Positions 49,155 to 57,161 of a stretch of DNA of 64,000 bases are shown one piece after another. The stretch lies in contig NZ_QHLY01000007.1 of the NCBI RefSeq assembly GCF_003185895.1, positions 248,001 through 312,000 of the forward strand, given 5' to 3'. The notes below the pieces were generated by a model. The model saw only the letters and a program-made list of their open reading frames with translations, was not told the origin of the DNA and ran no database searches. Each line of letters begins with the position of its first letter. Position 1 is the stretch's first letter. The position numbers were made by a program, and so were the translations under genes. Origin of the DNA: Cryobacterium arcticum. Lineage in GTDB: Bacteria > Actinomycetota > Actinomycetes > Actinomycetales > Microbacteriaceae.

Positions 49155-49921
49155 GCGCCGGGCTGGTCGCGCCGGCGGGCGGCCCGCCGGATGCGCCACG
49201 GTGAATAAGCCGGCCAGCCGGCGAACAGGGTGCGGCCGGCCCAGCGGATGCGCTTGCCCAAGCCCCGCGGGGTTTCGAACGGACGGGCCGAGATCGCCAC
49301 CCGGAGGGTGCGGTCCAGGGCCACCGGTTCGGCCCGGCTGAGCTGCATGCTGAAGTCCAGGTCGTCGTGCACGTCACTGCGAGTGCGGCGCACGGCGTCG
49401 CGGTTGGCGGCCCAGACCTGCTTGCGCATCGCGAAGTTCGACCCGAACAGCGGATAGTGGCCGATCCACAGGCCCATCCAGACGAAATACCCGCCGATAT
49501 AGACGTGACCGCCGAGCCAGGCCGTGATCGGGCCGCTGCCGTAGAAGTCGCCGGGGCCGGTGAGCACGGCCGTGTCCGGCAGCCGGGTGAAACGGTCCTC
49601 GATGCGCGCCAGCCAGTCCACCGGGGGCACGGAATCCGCGTCGAGCCTGGCGATGATGTCACCGGCGGCAGCGTCGTAGCCGGCGGCGGCGGCCGGCCAG
49701 ATGCCCTGCAGCGGCTCGGTGACCACACGCACCCCGGCCGCGCGTGCGATCGCGGCCGACGCATCCGTGCTGTTGTTGTCGACCACGATGATCTCGTCGG
49801 CGGGCCGGCGTTGCTGGGCGAGGGCGCGCAGGCAGGTGCGCAGGAAGTCGGCGTCGTTGAACACCGGGATGACCACCGAGATGGTGACGGCGTGGTGGAG
49901 CTCCTCCGGGCTAGATCTCAC
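49136..49921 (-). CDS. Family 2 glycosyltransferase
   Basis: 261 residues, GT-A fold: ISVVIPVFNDADFLRTCL at the N-terminus, EIIVVDNNSTDASAA, and the nucleotide-sugar/metal motif in IIARLDADSVPP. A hydrophobic stretch (GGYFVWMGLWIGHYPLFG) may touch the membrane. It probably transfers a sugar to an envelope lipid or polysaccharide; the acceptor is unknown. The GTG start at 49921 lies inside the 3' end of the FAH-family gene, overlapping by 11 bases, which indicates an operon with functionally unrelated neighbours. GGAGGAG occurs just inside the reading frame. Confidence 0.82.
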   Translation of the reverse strand: MRSSPEELHHAVTISVVIPVFNDADFLRTCLRALAQQRRPADEIIVVDNNSTDASAAIARAAGVRVVTEPLQGIWPAAAAGYDAAAGDIIARLDADSVPPVDWLARIEDRFTRLPDTAVLTGPGDFYGSGPITAWLGGHVYIGGYFVWMGLWIGHYPLFGSNFAMRKQVWAANRDAVRRTRSDVHDDLDFSMQLSRAEPVALDRTLRVAISARPFETPRGLGKRIRWAGRTLFAGWPAYSPWRIRRAARRRDQPGAHRPRS

Positions 49922-50786
49922 GGCAGTGAGTCGTGAGCAAGCCGATCCGGTCGATCGACACCGTGACGGTTGAGCCGTTCTTGAGGAACACCTGCGGCTT
50001 GCGGCTGTAGCCGGCGCCGCCGGGGCTGCCGGTGGAGATCAGGGTGCCGGGCAGCAGGGTCGAGGTGAGGGAGAGGTAGGCGATGATCTCCGCGACGGTG
50101 CGCACCATGTCGCCGCTCGAGGCATCCTGCAGGATGCGTCCGTCGACGTGGGTGGTCAGCCAGAGGTCTTGCGGGTCGGCGATCTCGTCGGCGGTGACCA
50201 CCAGCGGTCCGGTGGGGGTGAACCCGTCGAACGACTTGCAGCGTGACCATTGCGCCTCGGAGAACTGCAGGTCGCGGGCCGTGATGTCATTCACGACGGT
50301 GTAACCGAAGACGTAGTCGAGGGCGTTCTGCACCGACACGTTGCGGGCCGGCTTGCCGATGATCACGCCGAGTTCGGCCTCGTAGTCGACCTGGGTGGTG
50401 AGGTCGGTGGGCCAGGTCACGATCGACTCGTGCCCGGTGAGCGAGTTGGGCCAGAGCGAGAACACTGTGGCGGCGGTTTCGCTGCGCAGCTTGAGCTCGG
50501 ACGAGTGCGCCGCATAGTTGGCGCCGATCGCCAGGATCTGCGGCGGGCGGAGCACCGCTGAGGAGTGCCGCAGGTCGTCGAGCGGGGTGAGGGTGGCGCC
50601 GTGGGTGAGGGCGTTCTGGGTGAGCGCGCGCACCCGGTCGTACTCCGGTGCGCCCTTTTCGATCAGGTCTTGCAGGTCGCGGGGGGAATCGTCTAGGACC
50701 TCGTCGAGGAAGAGCGCCGCGTCCTCCACCACGATCGCAAGGCGGGGGGTCGAATGGCCGTCAACTCTGAGGTGGGCAAACTTCAC
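49911..50786 (-). CDS. Fumarylacetoacetate hydrolase (FAH) family protein
   Basis: 291 residues. C-terminal FAH domain with ILAIGANYAAHSSELK, the metal-binding VDYEAELGVIIGKPARNV (E-x-E), YTVVNDITARDLQ (Asp) and KSFDGFTPTGP. Family members include fumarylpyruvate hydrolase, 2-oxo-hept-3-ene-dioate hydratase and oxaloacetate decarboxylase; sequence alone cannot choose. GTG 50786 overlaps the stop of the Ada/AlkA gene in a GTGA quartet; the far longer reading frame extending left to 52655 is non-coding before this point. No other aromatic-degradation genes are nearby. Confidence 0.85.
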   Translation of the reverse strand: MKFAHLRVDGHSTPRLAIVVEDAALFLDEVLDDSPRDLQDLIEKGAPEYDRVRALTQNALTHGATLTPLDDLRHSSAVLRPPQILAIGANYAAHSSELKLRSETAATVFSLWPNSLTGHESIVTWPTDLTTQVDYEAELGVIIGKPARNVSVQNALDYVFGYTVVNDITARDLQFSEAQWSRCKSFDGFTPTGPLVVTADEIADPQDLWLTTHVDGRILQDASSGDMVRTVAEIIAYLSLTSTLLPGTLISTGSPGGAGYSRKPQVFLKNGSTVTVSIDRIGLLTTHCREI

Positions 50787-52519
50787 CTTCTCAGCGTAAC
50801 GGGGCCGACCGGTTCTCGGGGGGAGGCGGGTGGCCCGGCCGGTCGCGGCGACCCGGCGGCCCGCCACAGGTGCATGCCGGCGTAACTGCGCCACGGCGCC
50901 CAGCGGTTGCCGTGGGCAGCGAGGTCCCTGGCGGTGGCGGGCAGGCCGAGCCGGTCGGCGCCCTGCCGCAGCGCGAGGTCGCTGGTGAGCAGGATGTCGG
51001 GGCTGCCGAGCACTCGCATGGCCACGTAGCCGGCCGTCCACGGACCGATCCCCGGCAGGGCGGTGAGCCGGGCCTGCAATTCCTCGCTGGATTCGCCCAC
51101 GTCGAGCACGAGCTCGCCGGCGGCGAGGGCTTCGGCGACCCCGATGATGGCGTTGATCCGAGCGACGGGGCCCCGCAGCACGTCCCGGCCGTTCTCGGCG
51201 ATACGTTCGGCGGTGGGGAAGAGCAGCCGCGGCATGCCCGGCAGAGCGATGCCGGCGGGATCGGTGGCGTGCTCTGCGGGGTCGGGCGGGCCGGAAGAGT
51301 CCGGCCCGGGGTGTCCCGGCAGTGGTTCGCCTAGCGCGGCGCTCAGGTTGCCCAGTGCGGTGCGGGCTGACGCCACGGAGACCTGCTGACCGAGCAGCGC
51401 CCGGAAGAGGGTCTCTTCTGGGTCGAGGCTGCCCGGCACCCGCATGCCGGGAACCCGGCGCACCGAGTCGGCCAGCGCGGGGTCGTCGGCCAGGGCGAGG
51501 TCGATGGCCTGGGCATCCGCGTCGAGGTCGAACAACCGGCGCACCCGGCTCACCAGCGGGGCGAGGTCGGCCAGGCTGGCCAGGCTCACGGTGCAGGCGA
51601 TGGTGGGCGCGGCGGTGGTGCCCGCCGGCGCCAGGTGCAGGCTGGCCCAACCGTGCGGTAGCCGCAGGGTGCGTTCGTATCCGGTCGGTGTGCGCCGTTC
51701 CACCCCGGTGATGGCCCGCACGCCGAGGAAGTCCAATAGGCCCTGCCCGTCGAACGGCGCCCGGGCCGGGAGGAACAGGCTGATCCTGGACCCGGTGCCG
51801 CCTGGGGTGTCGCCATCTTCCGGAGCGTCGGTGTCGCGGGGATGGGTCGGCCCGCGGTTGGCGGCCGGCCGGGCGCCGGCCCGCAGCGCCGAGGGGGTGC
51901 GCTCGTAGACGGCCGCGATGGTGTCGTTGAATTGCCGCACGCTGCCGAAGCCGGCCGCGAAGGCGATGTCGGTGATCGACAGGTCGGTGCTGGTCAACAG
52001 CACCCGGGCGGTCTGAGCCCGGTGCGCGCGTGCCAGCGCGAGCGGGCCGGCACCGACCTCGGCCACCAGCACCCGGGTGAGGTGTCGCGGGGTGTAGCCG
52101 AGCCGGCTGGCCAGCCCCGGCACTCCTTCCCGTTCCACAGTGCCGTCGCCGATCAGTCGCATCGCCCGGGCGGCCAGGTCGTCCCGGATGTTCCACGCGG
52201 GCGACCCCGGCACGGCATCGGGCAGGCAGCGCTTGCAGGCCCGCAGGCCGGCCTCGTGGGCGGCTGCGGCGGTGAGGAAGAACGACACGTTCGCGGGCTT
52301 GGGCGTCGTGGCCGGACAACTCGGCCGGCAGTAGATACCGGTGGAGTGCACCCCGGTGATGAACTGGCCATCGAAGCGAGCATCCCGCGACGACATCGCG
52401 CGGTACCGCTCGGCGAAGACCGGGTCGTCCACCCGGCCCCGACCGGACGCGCCGGCCGGCGTTGACAGGCGCCCGGGGAGGGGACTGGTCGGTGCGGGGG
52501 AGCTGTGGGGTGTGGTCAC
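50783..52519 (-). CDS. Ada metal-binding / AraC / AlkA DNA-3-methyladenine glycosylase fusion
   Basis: 578 residues. (1) Ada zinc domain, about 35-110: FDGQFITGVHSTGIYCRPSC and ACKRC give the four cysteines, the first of which accepts methyl from phosphotriesters in Ada. (2) An AraC-type helix-turn-helix, about 120-200 (LTSTDLSITDIAFAAGFGSV). (3) AlkA N-terminal and HhH-GPD domains, about 225-560, with LTALPGIGPWTAGYVAMRV and the catalytic Asp in DILLTSDLAL. The methylguanine transferase domain of classical Ada is absent. Likely an alkylation-damage sensor and glycosylase in one protein. CAGTCT lies six bases upstream of the GTG, fitting a leaderless start. Confidence 0.9.
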   Translation of the reverse strand: MTTPHSSPAPTSPLPGRLSTPAGASGRGRVDDPVFAERYRAMSSRDARFDGQFITGVHSTGIYCRPSCPATTPKPANVSFFLTAAAAHEAGLRACKRCLPDAVPGSPAWNIRDDLAARAMRLIGDGTVEREGVPGLASRLGYTPRHLTRVLVAEVGAGPLALARAHRAQTARVLLTSTDLSITDIAFAAGFGSVRQFNDTIAAVYERTPSALRAGARPAANRGPTHPRDTDAPEDGDTPGGTGSRISLFLPARAPFDGQGLLDFLGVRAITGVERRTPTGYERTLRLPHGWASLHLAPAGTTAAPTIACTVSLASLADLAPLVSRVRRLFDLDADAQAIDLALADDPALADSVRRVPGMRVPGSLDPEETLFRALLGQQVSVASARTALGNLSAALGEPLPGHPGPDSSGPPDPAEHATDPAGIALPGMPRLLFPTAERIAENGRDVLRGPVARINAIIGVAEALAAGELVLDVGESSEELQARLTALPGIGPWTAGYVAMRVLGSPDILLTSDLALRQGADRLGLPATARDLAAHGNRWAPWRSYAGMHLWRAAGSPRPAGPPASPREPVGPVTLRR

Positions 52520-52592
52520 TCCTCCAGACTGACACGCGCACAGCGGGATCGGTAGCGGGAATCGGACACCAGCGTTCGGGGCCCGATCCCCG

Positions 52593-52598
52593 TAAACT
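52593..52598 (+). promoter_or_regulatory. Predicted -10 element of the PrsW-like gene (leaderless)
   Basis: TAAACT ends seven bases before ATG 52606. Confidence 0.5.
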
Positions 52599-52605
52599 TG
52601 CGGGC

Positions 52606-53841
52606 ATGACCCTCGACCCGACCGGCCGACCGCTCGCTATCCCCGCGCAAGACACTCCTATTCAGGGCCAGGTGTGGAACACCGCTGTGCGTCGCACCAA
52701 CCTGAGCACCGTGGTGTGGGCGAGCGTGGGCATCGTGGTCGCCGCGCTCGCGCTGCTGTTGGTGCTGGTCTACCTCTCCACGTTCCTCGGCCCGGCCGCG
52801 CTCGTGGTCTGCCTGCTCCTGGCGTTGGTGCCGCTGACGCTCGTGATCTTCGCGGTGCGCTGGATCGACCGGTGGGAGCCGGAACCGCGCCCGGCGCTGT
52901 GGTTCGCGTTCCTCTGGGGAGCGGGTGTGTCCATCGTGACGGCGCTGGTGTTCGACCTCGGCGTGCAGATCGTGGTCGCCTCCAGCGGCACCGCCCGCCC
53001 GGCCGGAGACTTCATGTCGGCCGTGGTGCAGGCGCCGCTAGTGGAGGAGGGCGCGAAGGGGTTCGGCATCCTGCTGCTGTTCTGGGTCATCCGCGGCCAG
53101 TTCAACGGGCCGATCGACGGCGTGGTGTACGCGGCCGTGATCGCCGCCGGGTTCGCGTTCTCCGAGAACATCCAATACTTCGGCGTGGCCATGGTCAACG
53201 GCGGCATCACCGACCTCGGGCTCACGTTCCTGCTGCGCGGAGTGATCTCGCCGTTCGCCCACGTGTTGTTCACCGCCTGCACCGGTCTGGCTATCGGGCT
53301 TGCGGCCCGGCGGGCGAGCGGCTCGCGCTATATCGGCATGGTGCTCGTCGGCCTGGTCGCCGCAGTCCTGCTGCACGCCCTGTGGAACGGCGCGTTCTTC
53401 TTCCTCACCGATGACGCCGCACTCGTGGGCTACTACTTCCTCGTGCAGGTGCCGTTGTTCATCGGTGCCATCCTGGCAATCGTGATGCTGCGCCGCAAAG
53501 AAGAGAAAATGACGCTGCAACGTCTCGGCGACTACGCCGCGGTCGGCTGGTTCACCCCCGCCGAGGTGGAAATGCTGGCGACACCGCGCGGCCGGCGTCA
53601 GGCTCGCGCGTGGGGAGCGGCCCAGCCGCAGGCCCGGCGCCAGGCCATGAACCGCTTCATCACGGATGCGACCCGCCTGGCGTCGGTACGGCAGCGGCTG
53701 GTCAGCGCCCAGCAGCATCCCGCACACCGCGGCACGGTCGCCGCCGGGCAGCCCGGCCCGACGCCCGACCAGCTCGAGGAGTCCAGGCTCCTCGGCCTGC
53801 TCATGGCCGACCGCGCCGAAGTCATCGGCGCGCAGCCGTAA
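52606..53841 (+). CDS. PrsW-family intramembrane metalloprotease
   Basis: 411 residues, about eight membrane helices in the first 300 residues and a cytoplasmic C-terminal tail of about 115 residues. The putative active-site motifs are VVQAPLVEEGAKGFG (EExxK), AFSENIQYFGV (E-N), SPFAHVLFTACTG and LLHALWNGAFF (His residues). PrsW of Bacillus cuts an anti-sigma factor; the actinobacterial substrate is unknown and no anti-sigma gene is nearby. ATG 52606 follows the leaderless promoter; in-frame upstream codons are rejected. Confidence 0.88.
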   Translation: MTLDPTGRPLAIPAQDTPIQGQVWNTAVRRTNLSTVVWASVGIVVAALALLLVLVYLSTFLGPAALVVCLLLALVPLTLVIFAVRWIDRWEPEPRPALWFAFLWGAGVSIVTALVFDLGVQIVVASSGTARPAGDFMSAVVQAPLVEEGAKGFGILLLFWVIRGQFNGPIDGVVYAAVIAAGFAFSENIQYFGVAMVNGGITDLGLTFLLRGVISPFAHVLFTACTGLAIGLAARRASGSRYIGMVLVGLVAAVLLHALWNGAFFFLTDDAALVGYYFLVQVPLFIGAILAIVMLRRKEEKMTLQRLGDYAAVGWFTPAEVEMLATPRGRRQARAWGAAQPQARRQAMNRFITDATRLASVRQRLVSAQQHPAHRGTVAAGQPGPTPDQLEESRLLGLLMADRAEVIGAQP

Positions 53842-53876
53842 CCAGCTGGCGGGGCGATAAGTCTGCAGGCACGAAA

Positions 53877-53932
53877 AAACTCGCCGCCCGGTGGTGTGGC
53901 AATGCCGACAACTCTCCCGGCCCGGCGAGTTT
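53877..53932. repeat. Imperfect inverted repeat / possible terminator
   Basis: AAACTCGCC (53877-53885) and GGCGAGTTT (53924-53932) are perfect arms; outside them GCACGAA and TTCTGTGC extend the match with one bulge. It follows the PrsW-like stop by about 35 bases. Confidence 0.55.
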
Positions 53933-54023
53933 CTGTGCAATAAGCATGCGCCTCCGGGTCGCGTTCGCGCAAGGGGGAATTTCTCGCTATGCGTAGCCGG
54001 CCGAAATCCGATTGGATGGAGGT

Positions 54024-54395
54024 ATGACTGATCTGAACTCCAAGCCAGAACTCGACTTCCCGGAGGGCCCCGCGCCCGAACAGCTCGACATCGTCGACAT
54101 CGTGGTGGGTGACGGCGCCGAAGCCGCTCCCGGTGCCACCGTCGACGTGCACTACCTCGGTGTGGAATACGACACCGGCGAAGAATTCGACTCTTCGTGG
54201 AACCGCGGCCAGTCGATCAACTTCCCGCTCGGCTCGCTCATCGCGGGCTGGCAGCAGGGTATCCCCGGCATGAAGGTGGGCGGGCGTCGCAAGCTCACGG
54301 TTCCCGCGCACCTGGCCTACGGTCCGGCCGGCTCCGGTCACCGTCTGTCGGGCAAGACCCTGATCTTCGTGATCGACCTGCTCGGCGTCAGCTAG
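54024..54395 (+). CDS. FKBP-type peptidyl-prolyl cis-trans isomerase
   Basis: 123 residues, one FKBP domain without signal peptide, so cytosolic. VDVHYLGVEYDTGEEFDSSW, LIAGWQQGIPGMKVGGRRKL, VPAHLAYGPAG and LIFVIDLLGV contain the usual active-site aromatics and the Trp at the floor of the pocket. It speeds proline isomerisation in protein folding. ATG 54024 begins the family-typical MTDLNSKPELDFPEG; GGAGG ends one base before it, an unusually short distance. A rho-independent terminator follows. Confidence 0.9.
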   Translation: MTDLNSKPELDFPEGPAPEQLDIVDIVVGDGAEAAPGATVDVHYLGVEYDTGEEFDSSWNRGQSINFPLGSLIAGWQQGIPGMKVGGRRKLTVPAHLAYGPAGSGHRLSGKTLIFVIDLLGVS

Positions 54396-54430
54396 AGCGC
54401 CGACCCACACCAGCCTCATTCGTGAGCGGG

Positions 54431-54461
54431 GCCCCGGAGAATTCGCACAGCGCTCCGGGGC
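54431..54461 (+). terminator. Rho-independent terminator of the FKBP gene
   Basis: GCCCCGGAG (54431-54439) pairs with CTCCGGGGC (54453-54461), followed by TTTGT. Confidence 0.75.
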
Positions 54462-54488
54462 TTTGTGCTGTCCGGGCGATAATGGTGC

Positions 54489-54935
54489 ATGATCACAATC
54501 GACTGTGCCCGTGCTCTGCAGCAGGCCGGATTGACCTGGCGCCCGGCCTCCGGCGATTCGTTCAGTATCGAGCGGCCCGGTTTCGACTCCGAGGTGTTCA
54601 CGGTCAGCGAGATGACCATCGAGGCCCACGTGTTCGACACCGGCACCATCCTGGGCTTCAACGGCACCACCGAATGGGCGCTCGACTCGCTCGCCCTCGA
54701 GGATGCGCTCTGGTTGCCGCGCGAAGACCAGCTTCGATCGCTGTTGCGAGGCACGTTCCGCTCGCTGCACCGCCTCGGCGACGACAGGTACCGGGTGAGC
54801 GTGCGGGTGCAGGGCGCCGACGAGGTGTTCGAGGCCGGCACCGCGGAGGATGCCTACGGCACCGCGGTGCTGATGCTGATCGGGCTCTCCGGCGAGGGCC
54901 GGGTCGCCCCGGCCGCCTCGCCCACCGACTCGTAG
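54489..54935 (+). CDS. Conserved actinobacterial hypothetical protein (sometimes mislabelled CpaE)
   Basis: 148 residues, soluble, with no recognised catalytic motif. GTILGFNGTTEWALDSLAL and LWLPREDQLRSLLRG are the most distinctive segments. From memory, homologues of this size are often annotated as pilus assembly protein CpaE, but the ATPase domain of CpaE is not present, so that name should not be used. GATAAT lies five bases before the ATG, another leaderless-type arrangement. Converges with the flavin-binding protein gene seven bases on. Confidence 0.65.
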   Translation: MITIDCARALQQAGLTWRPASGDSFSIERPGFDSEVFTVSEMTIEAHVFDTGTILGFNGTTEWALDSLALEDALWLPREDQLRSLLRGTFRSLHRLGDDRYRVSVRVQGADEVFEAGTAEDAYGTAVLMLIGLSGEGRVAPAASPTDS

Positions 54936-54942
54936 CCGCCGG

Positions 54943-55368
54943 CTAGTAGCGCTCGGGTTCCGGCTCGAGTGCGAACGTCCGGCCGGTCAGTTCGGTCGGC
55001 GCGATCTCGACCCAGATGTACTTGAGCGTCGGCACCAGCGGATGCAGCGGCAATGCGTTCGCGGCCTCGATCTCGGCCTGGGTGTCGAGTACCCGGGCGA
55101 TCCCCTTCACCACGACGCTCCAGGCGTCGCTCCGATTGATGGAGTCGGTCTCGAGCGCGACCTTGTTGTTCACGGTGAGCGCCAGGAGCTTCGTACCCTC
55201 TGCGGTGCGGAACAGCAGACGCCGGTCGGCGGCTACGAAGTTGAGCGGGAAGATCTCAATGTCGTCGGCGACGGCCGCGGCGAGCCGGCCGAAGCTCGAT
55301 GACAACAGCAGCTCCCAGCACTCGTCCTCGCTGAGAATGCGAACCGGATCCTGGTCGTTGATGTCCAT
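54943..55368 (-). CDS. Pyridoxamine 5'-phosphate oxidase-like flavin/F420-binding protein
   Basis: 141 residues, single split-barrel domain: SSFGRLAAAVADDIEIFPLN, RRLLFRTAEGTKLLALTVN and SWSVVVKGIARVLD-like strands typical of the PNPOx-like superfamily (the visible text is AWSVVVKGIARVLD). Members bind FMN, F420 or haem and act as reductases or have no known function. This short form lacks the PLP-binding tail of true pyridoxamine oxidase. CACGAT lies six bases before the ATG on the minus strand. Confidence 0.8.
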   Translation of the reverse strand: MDINDQDPVRILSEDECWELLLSSSFGRLAAAVADDIEIFPLNFVAADRRLLFRTAEGTKLLALTVNNKVALETDSINRSDAWSVVVKGIARVLDTQAEIEAANALPLHPLVPTLKYIWVEIAPTELTGRTFALEPEPERY

Positions 55369-55440
55369 ACCCTCATCGTGCCACTACCCGCCCGCCACGG
55401 CGCCGCAACGCACGTTCGTGCGCGGAAAATTCCTGCCCAC

Positions 55441-56688
55441 TTAGGACGTGATGAGCGTGCTGGTCTTCCACAGTCGCTCGGTGGCCAGGTTGGCGCCGGC
55501 AACCAGCGAGTCCAGCTTTGCCCAGGCGATCTGCGGGTGGATCCGGCCGCCCAGGCCGCAGTCGGTGGAGGCGATCACGTTTTCGCGACCGACGACGCCG
55601 GCGAACCGTTCGATGCGGTCGGCGACGAGCTCGGGGTGTTCCACCACATTGGTGGCGTGCCCGATGACGCCGGGAACGATGGTCTTGCCTTCGGGCAGGG
55701 TGACGTCTTCCCAGATGCGCCACTCGTGCTCGTGACGGGCATTGGCGCCCTCGAACGAGTACGATCCGGCATTGATCTCCAGCATGGTGTCGATCAGGTA
55801 GCGGAACTCGAGGTCGGTGGTGTGCGGGCCGTGCCAGCTGCCCCAACAGAGGTGGAAGCGGATCTGCTCTTCCGGCAGGCCGCGCAGTGCGTGGTTGAGC
55901 GCTTCCACCCGGATGCGGGTGAACGCCAGGTAATCCTCCACCGTCGGTGCGGGGTTGATCTGGTCCCAGTTCTCTGCGATCGACGGGTCGTCGATCTGCA
56001 GGATCAGCCCGGCATCGATCACAGCCCGGTACTCCTCCCGGAGGGCGTCGGCGGTGGCCCAGATGAACTCCTCCTCGGTGGCGTAGAACGTGTTGCCGAT
56101 GCGGGAGGCGCTGCCGGGCGACAGCGAGGTGATGAAGCCCTGCTCGACACCGGCTGCGGCGAGACCGGTCTTGAGGTGTGCGATGTCGGAGGCGATCGCC
56201 TCGTGCCCGGTGTAGCGCACCGGACCGGTGGCGGTGGGGAAGGACGGGGCGCGGTCACCGACGGAGATGCCGCTCTTGGGGTCGCCGTAGGCCTCGGCGA
56301 AGAGGGTCCAGTCGCGGCGGTCGGGAAAGGTGGTGAGGCGCACGTTGCCGGGGCTGGAGAGCACGGGTTCGCCGTCGAACGGTCCGCCGGGCAGCAGTTC
56401 GAGGCCGCTCAGCCGCTGGAAGGAGTACGACCACCAGGCGCCGTAATCAACGGCGCTGGACATGGCCTTGCCGTATTCGCCGTCGCCGGGCAGGGTGATG
56501 CCCGCATCGGCCTGGCGCTGCACGAGGTCCACGACGGCGCTCTCGAGCAGCGGCTGGAATCCGGCCGGGCTATCGAGGGTGAGCTGCCCGGCGGCAGCGT
56601 CCTGGCGCGCGTCGTTGGCGGCGAGCAGGGCATCCGTGCGGGGGAGACTGCCGGCGTGGGACGTGGGGATGCGGTTCGTGGTGGTCAT
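55441..56688 (-). CDS. Cobalamin-independent methionine synthase II (MetE C-terminal-like) family protein
   Basis: 415 residues, a single TIM-barrel resembling the C-terminal half of MetE: SHAGSLPRTDALLAAND, LQIDDPSIAENWDQ, RFHLCWGSWHGPH (His-x-Cys zinc ligands) and STDCGLGGR (second zinc Cys). The barrel binds zinc to activate a thiol for methyl transfer. Full MetE is about 750 residues with an N-terminal duplicate, absent here. Relatives of this length use unknown methyl donors or are annotated as epoxyalkane:coenzyme M transferase-like; the substrate cannot be set. GATACT lies six bases upstream of ATG 56688. Confidence 0.85.
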   Translation of the reverse strand: MTTTNRIPTSHAGSLPRTDALLAANDARQDAAAGQLTLDSPAGFQPLLESAVVDLVQRQADAGITLPGDGEYGKAMSSAVDYGAWWSYSFQRLSGLELLPGGPFDGEPVLSSPGNVRLTTFPDRRDWTLFAEAYGDPKSGISVGDRAPSFPTATGPVRYTGHEAIASDIAHLKTGLAAAGVEQGFITSLSPGSASRIGNTFYATEEEFIWATADALREEYRAVIDAGLILQIDDPSIAENWDQINPAPTVEDYLAFTRIRVEALNHALRGLPEEQIRFHLCWGSWHGPHTTDLEFRYLIDTMLEINAGSYSFEGANARHEHEWRIWEDVTLPEGKTIVPGVIGHATNVVEHPELVADRIERFAGVVGRENVIASTDCGLGGRIHPQIAWAKLDSLVAGANLATERLWKTSTLITS

Positions 56689-56772
56689 CCCGCCAGTATC
56701 CCAAAGGCCGAGAGGCCGGAGCCGTTGTGTTACGCGCGGTTCCGGTGCCTGCACGTGCAGGCGCCGGCCGGC

Positions 56773-57039
56773 TTACTGCTCGCTGGCGGCGCGGACCCGG
56801 TCGATCAGGTCCTTCCAGGCGCCGTGCACCTGCGGTTCGGCGAGGACCACTTCGTGCGGGGCGCAACGGATGCGGTAGATGTAGCGGTCCGGCGCGGGCA
56901 CGGTGTCTTCGGCTTCGTCCCACGGCAGTGCCTCGAGGAACTGCATCCATGAGGCTGCGTCGGGTTGCTCGTCGACCTGCACGTCCCAGGTGACCCGGAG
57001 CCCAGCGATGCCTCCGCTGCGTGAGACGACGACCTTCAT
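56773..57039 (-). CDS. Emfourin-like protealysin inhibitor
   Basis: 88 residues beginning MKVVVSRSGGIAGLRVTWDV, the characteristic N-terminus of emfourins, small cytosolic inhibitors of protealysin-type M4 proteases; RYIYRIRCAPHEVVL and AWKDLIDRVRAASEQ complete the fold. It lies 122 bases downstream of an M4 protease gene on the same strand, the arrangement described for protealysin and emfourin. TACCAT sits six bases upstream of the ATG on the minus strand, so it probably also has its own leaderless promoter. Recognition is by family pattern; inhibition is inferred. Confidence 0.8.
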   Translation of the reverse strand: MKVVVSRSGGIAGLRVTWDVQVDEQPDAASWMQFLEALPWDEAEDTVPAPDRYIYRIRCAPHEVVLAEPQVHGAWKDLIDRVRAASEQ

Positions 57040-57045
57040 GGCCCC

Positions 57046-57051
57046 ATGGTA
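57046..57051 (-). promoter_or_regulatory. Predicted -10 element of the emfourin-like gene (leaderless)
   Basis: TACCAT on the minus strand, six bases before ATG 57039, inside the gap behind the protease gene. Confidence 0.45.
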
Positions 57052-57100
57052 CGTCCGGCGCGGCCGGGAGCGGGGATGTCGGCCGGTTGCAGGGCGGCTT

Positions 57101-57140
57101 CCCAGCGGGGCGAGGCCGCAGCGCGGCACGCCCCGCTGGG
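57101..57140 (-). terminator. Hairpin between the M4 protease and emfourin-like genes
   Basis: Perfect 12-base-pair stem (57101-57112 with 57129-57140), 16-base loop, 22 bases beyond the protease stop. It may end or attenuate the protease transcript before the inhibitor gene. Confidence 0.6.
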
Positions 57141-57161
57141 GCGGCGAGTCGGGATGCCCGG

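Noticed and set aside
50787-52655. Long N-terminal extension of the FAH-family frame
   Set aside because: The extension is out of frame with the Ada/AlkA gene, is Arg/Pro-rich noise, and the GTGA overlap at 50783-50786 gives a natural start.
53877-53932. Ends of an insertion sequence
   Set aside because: The repeats enclose only about 38 bases with no transposase and no visible target duplication.
54489-54935. Pilus assembly protein CpaE
   Set aside because: At 148 residues with no Walker motifs it cannot be the CpaE ATPase; the name appears to be a propagated annotation error.
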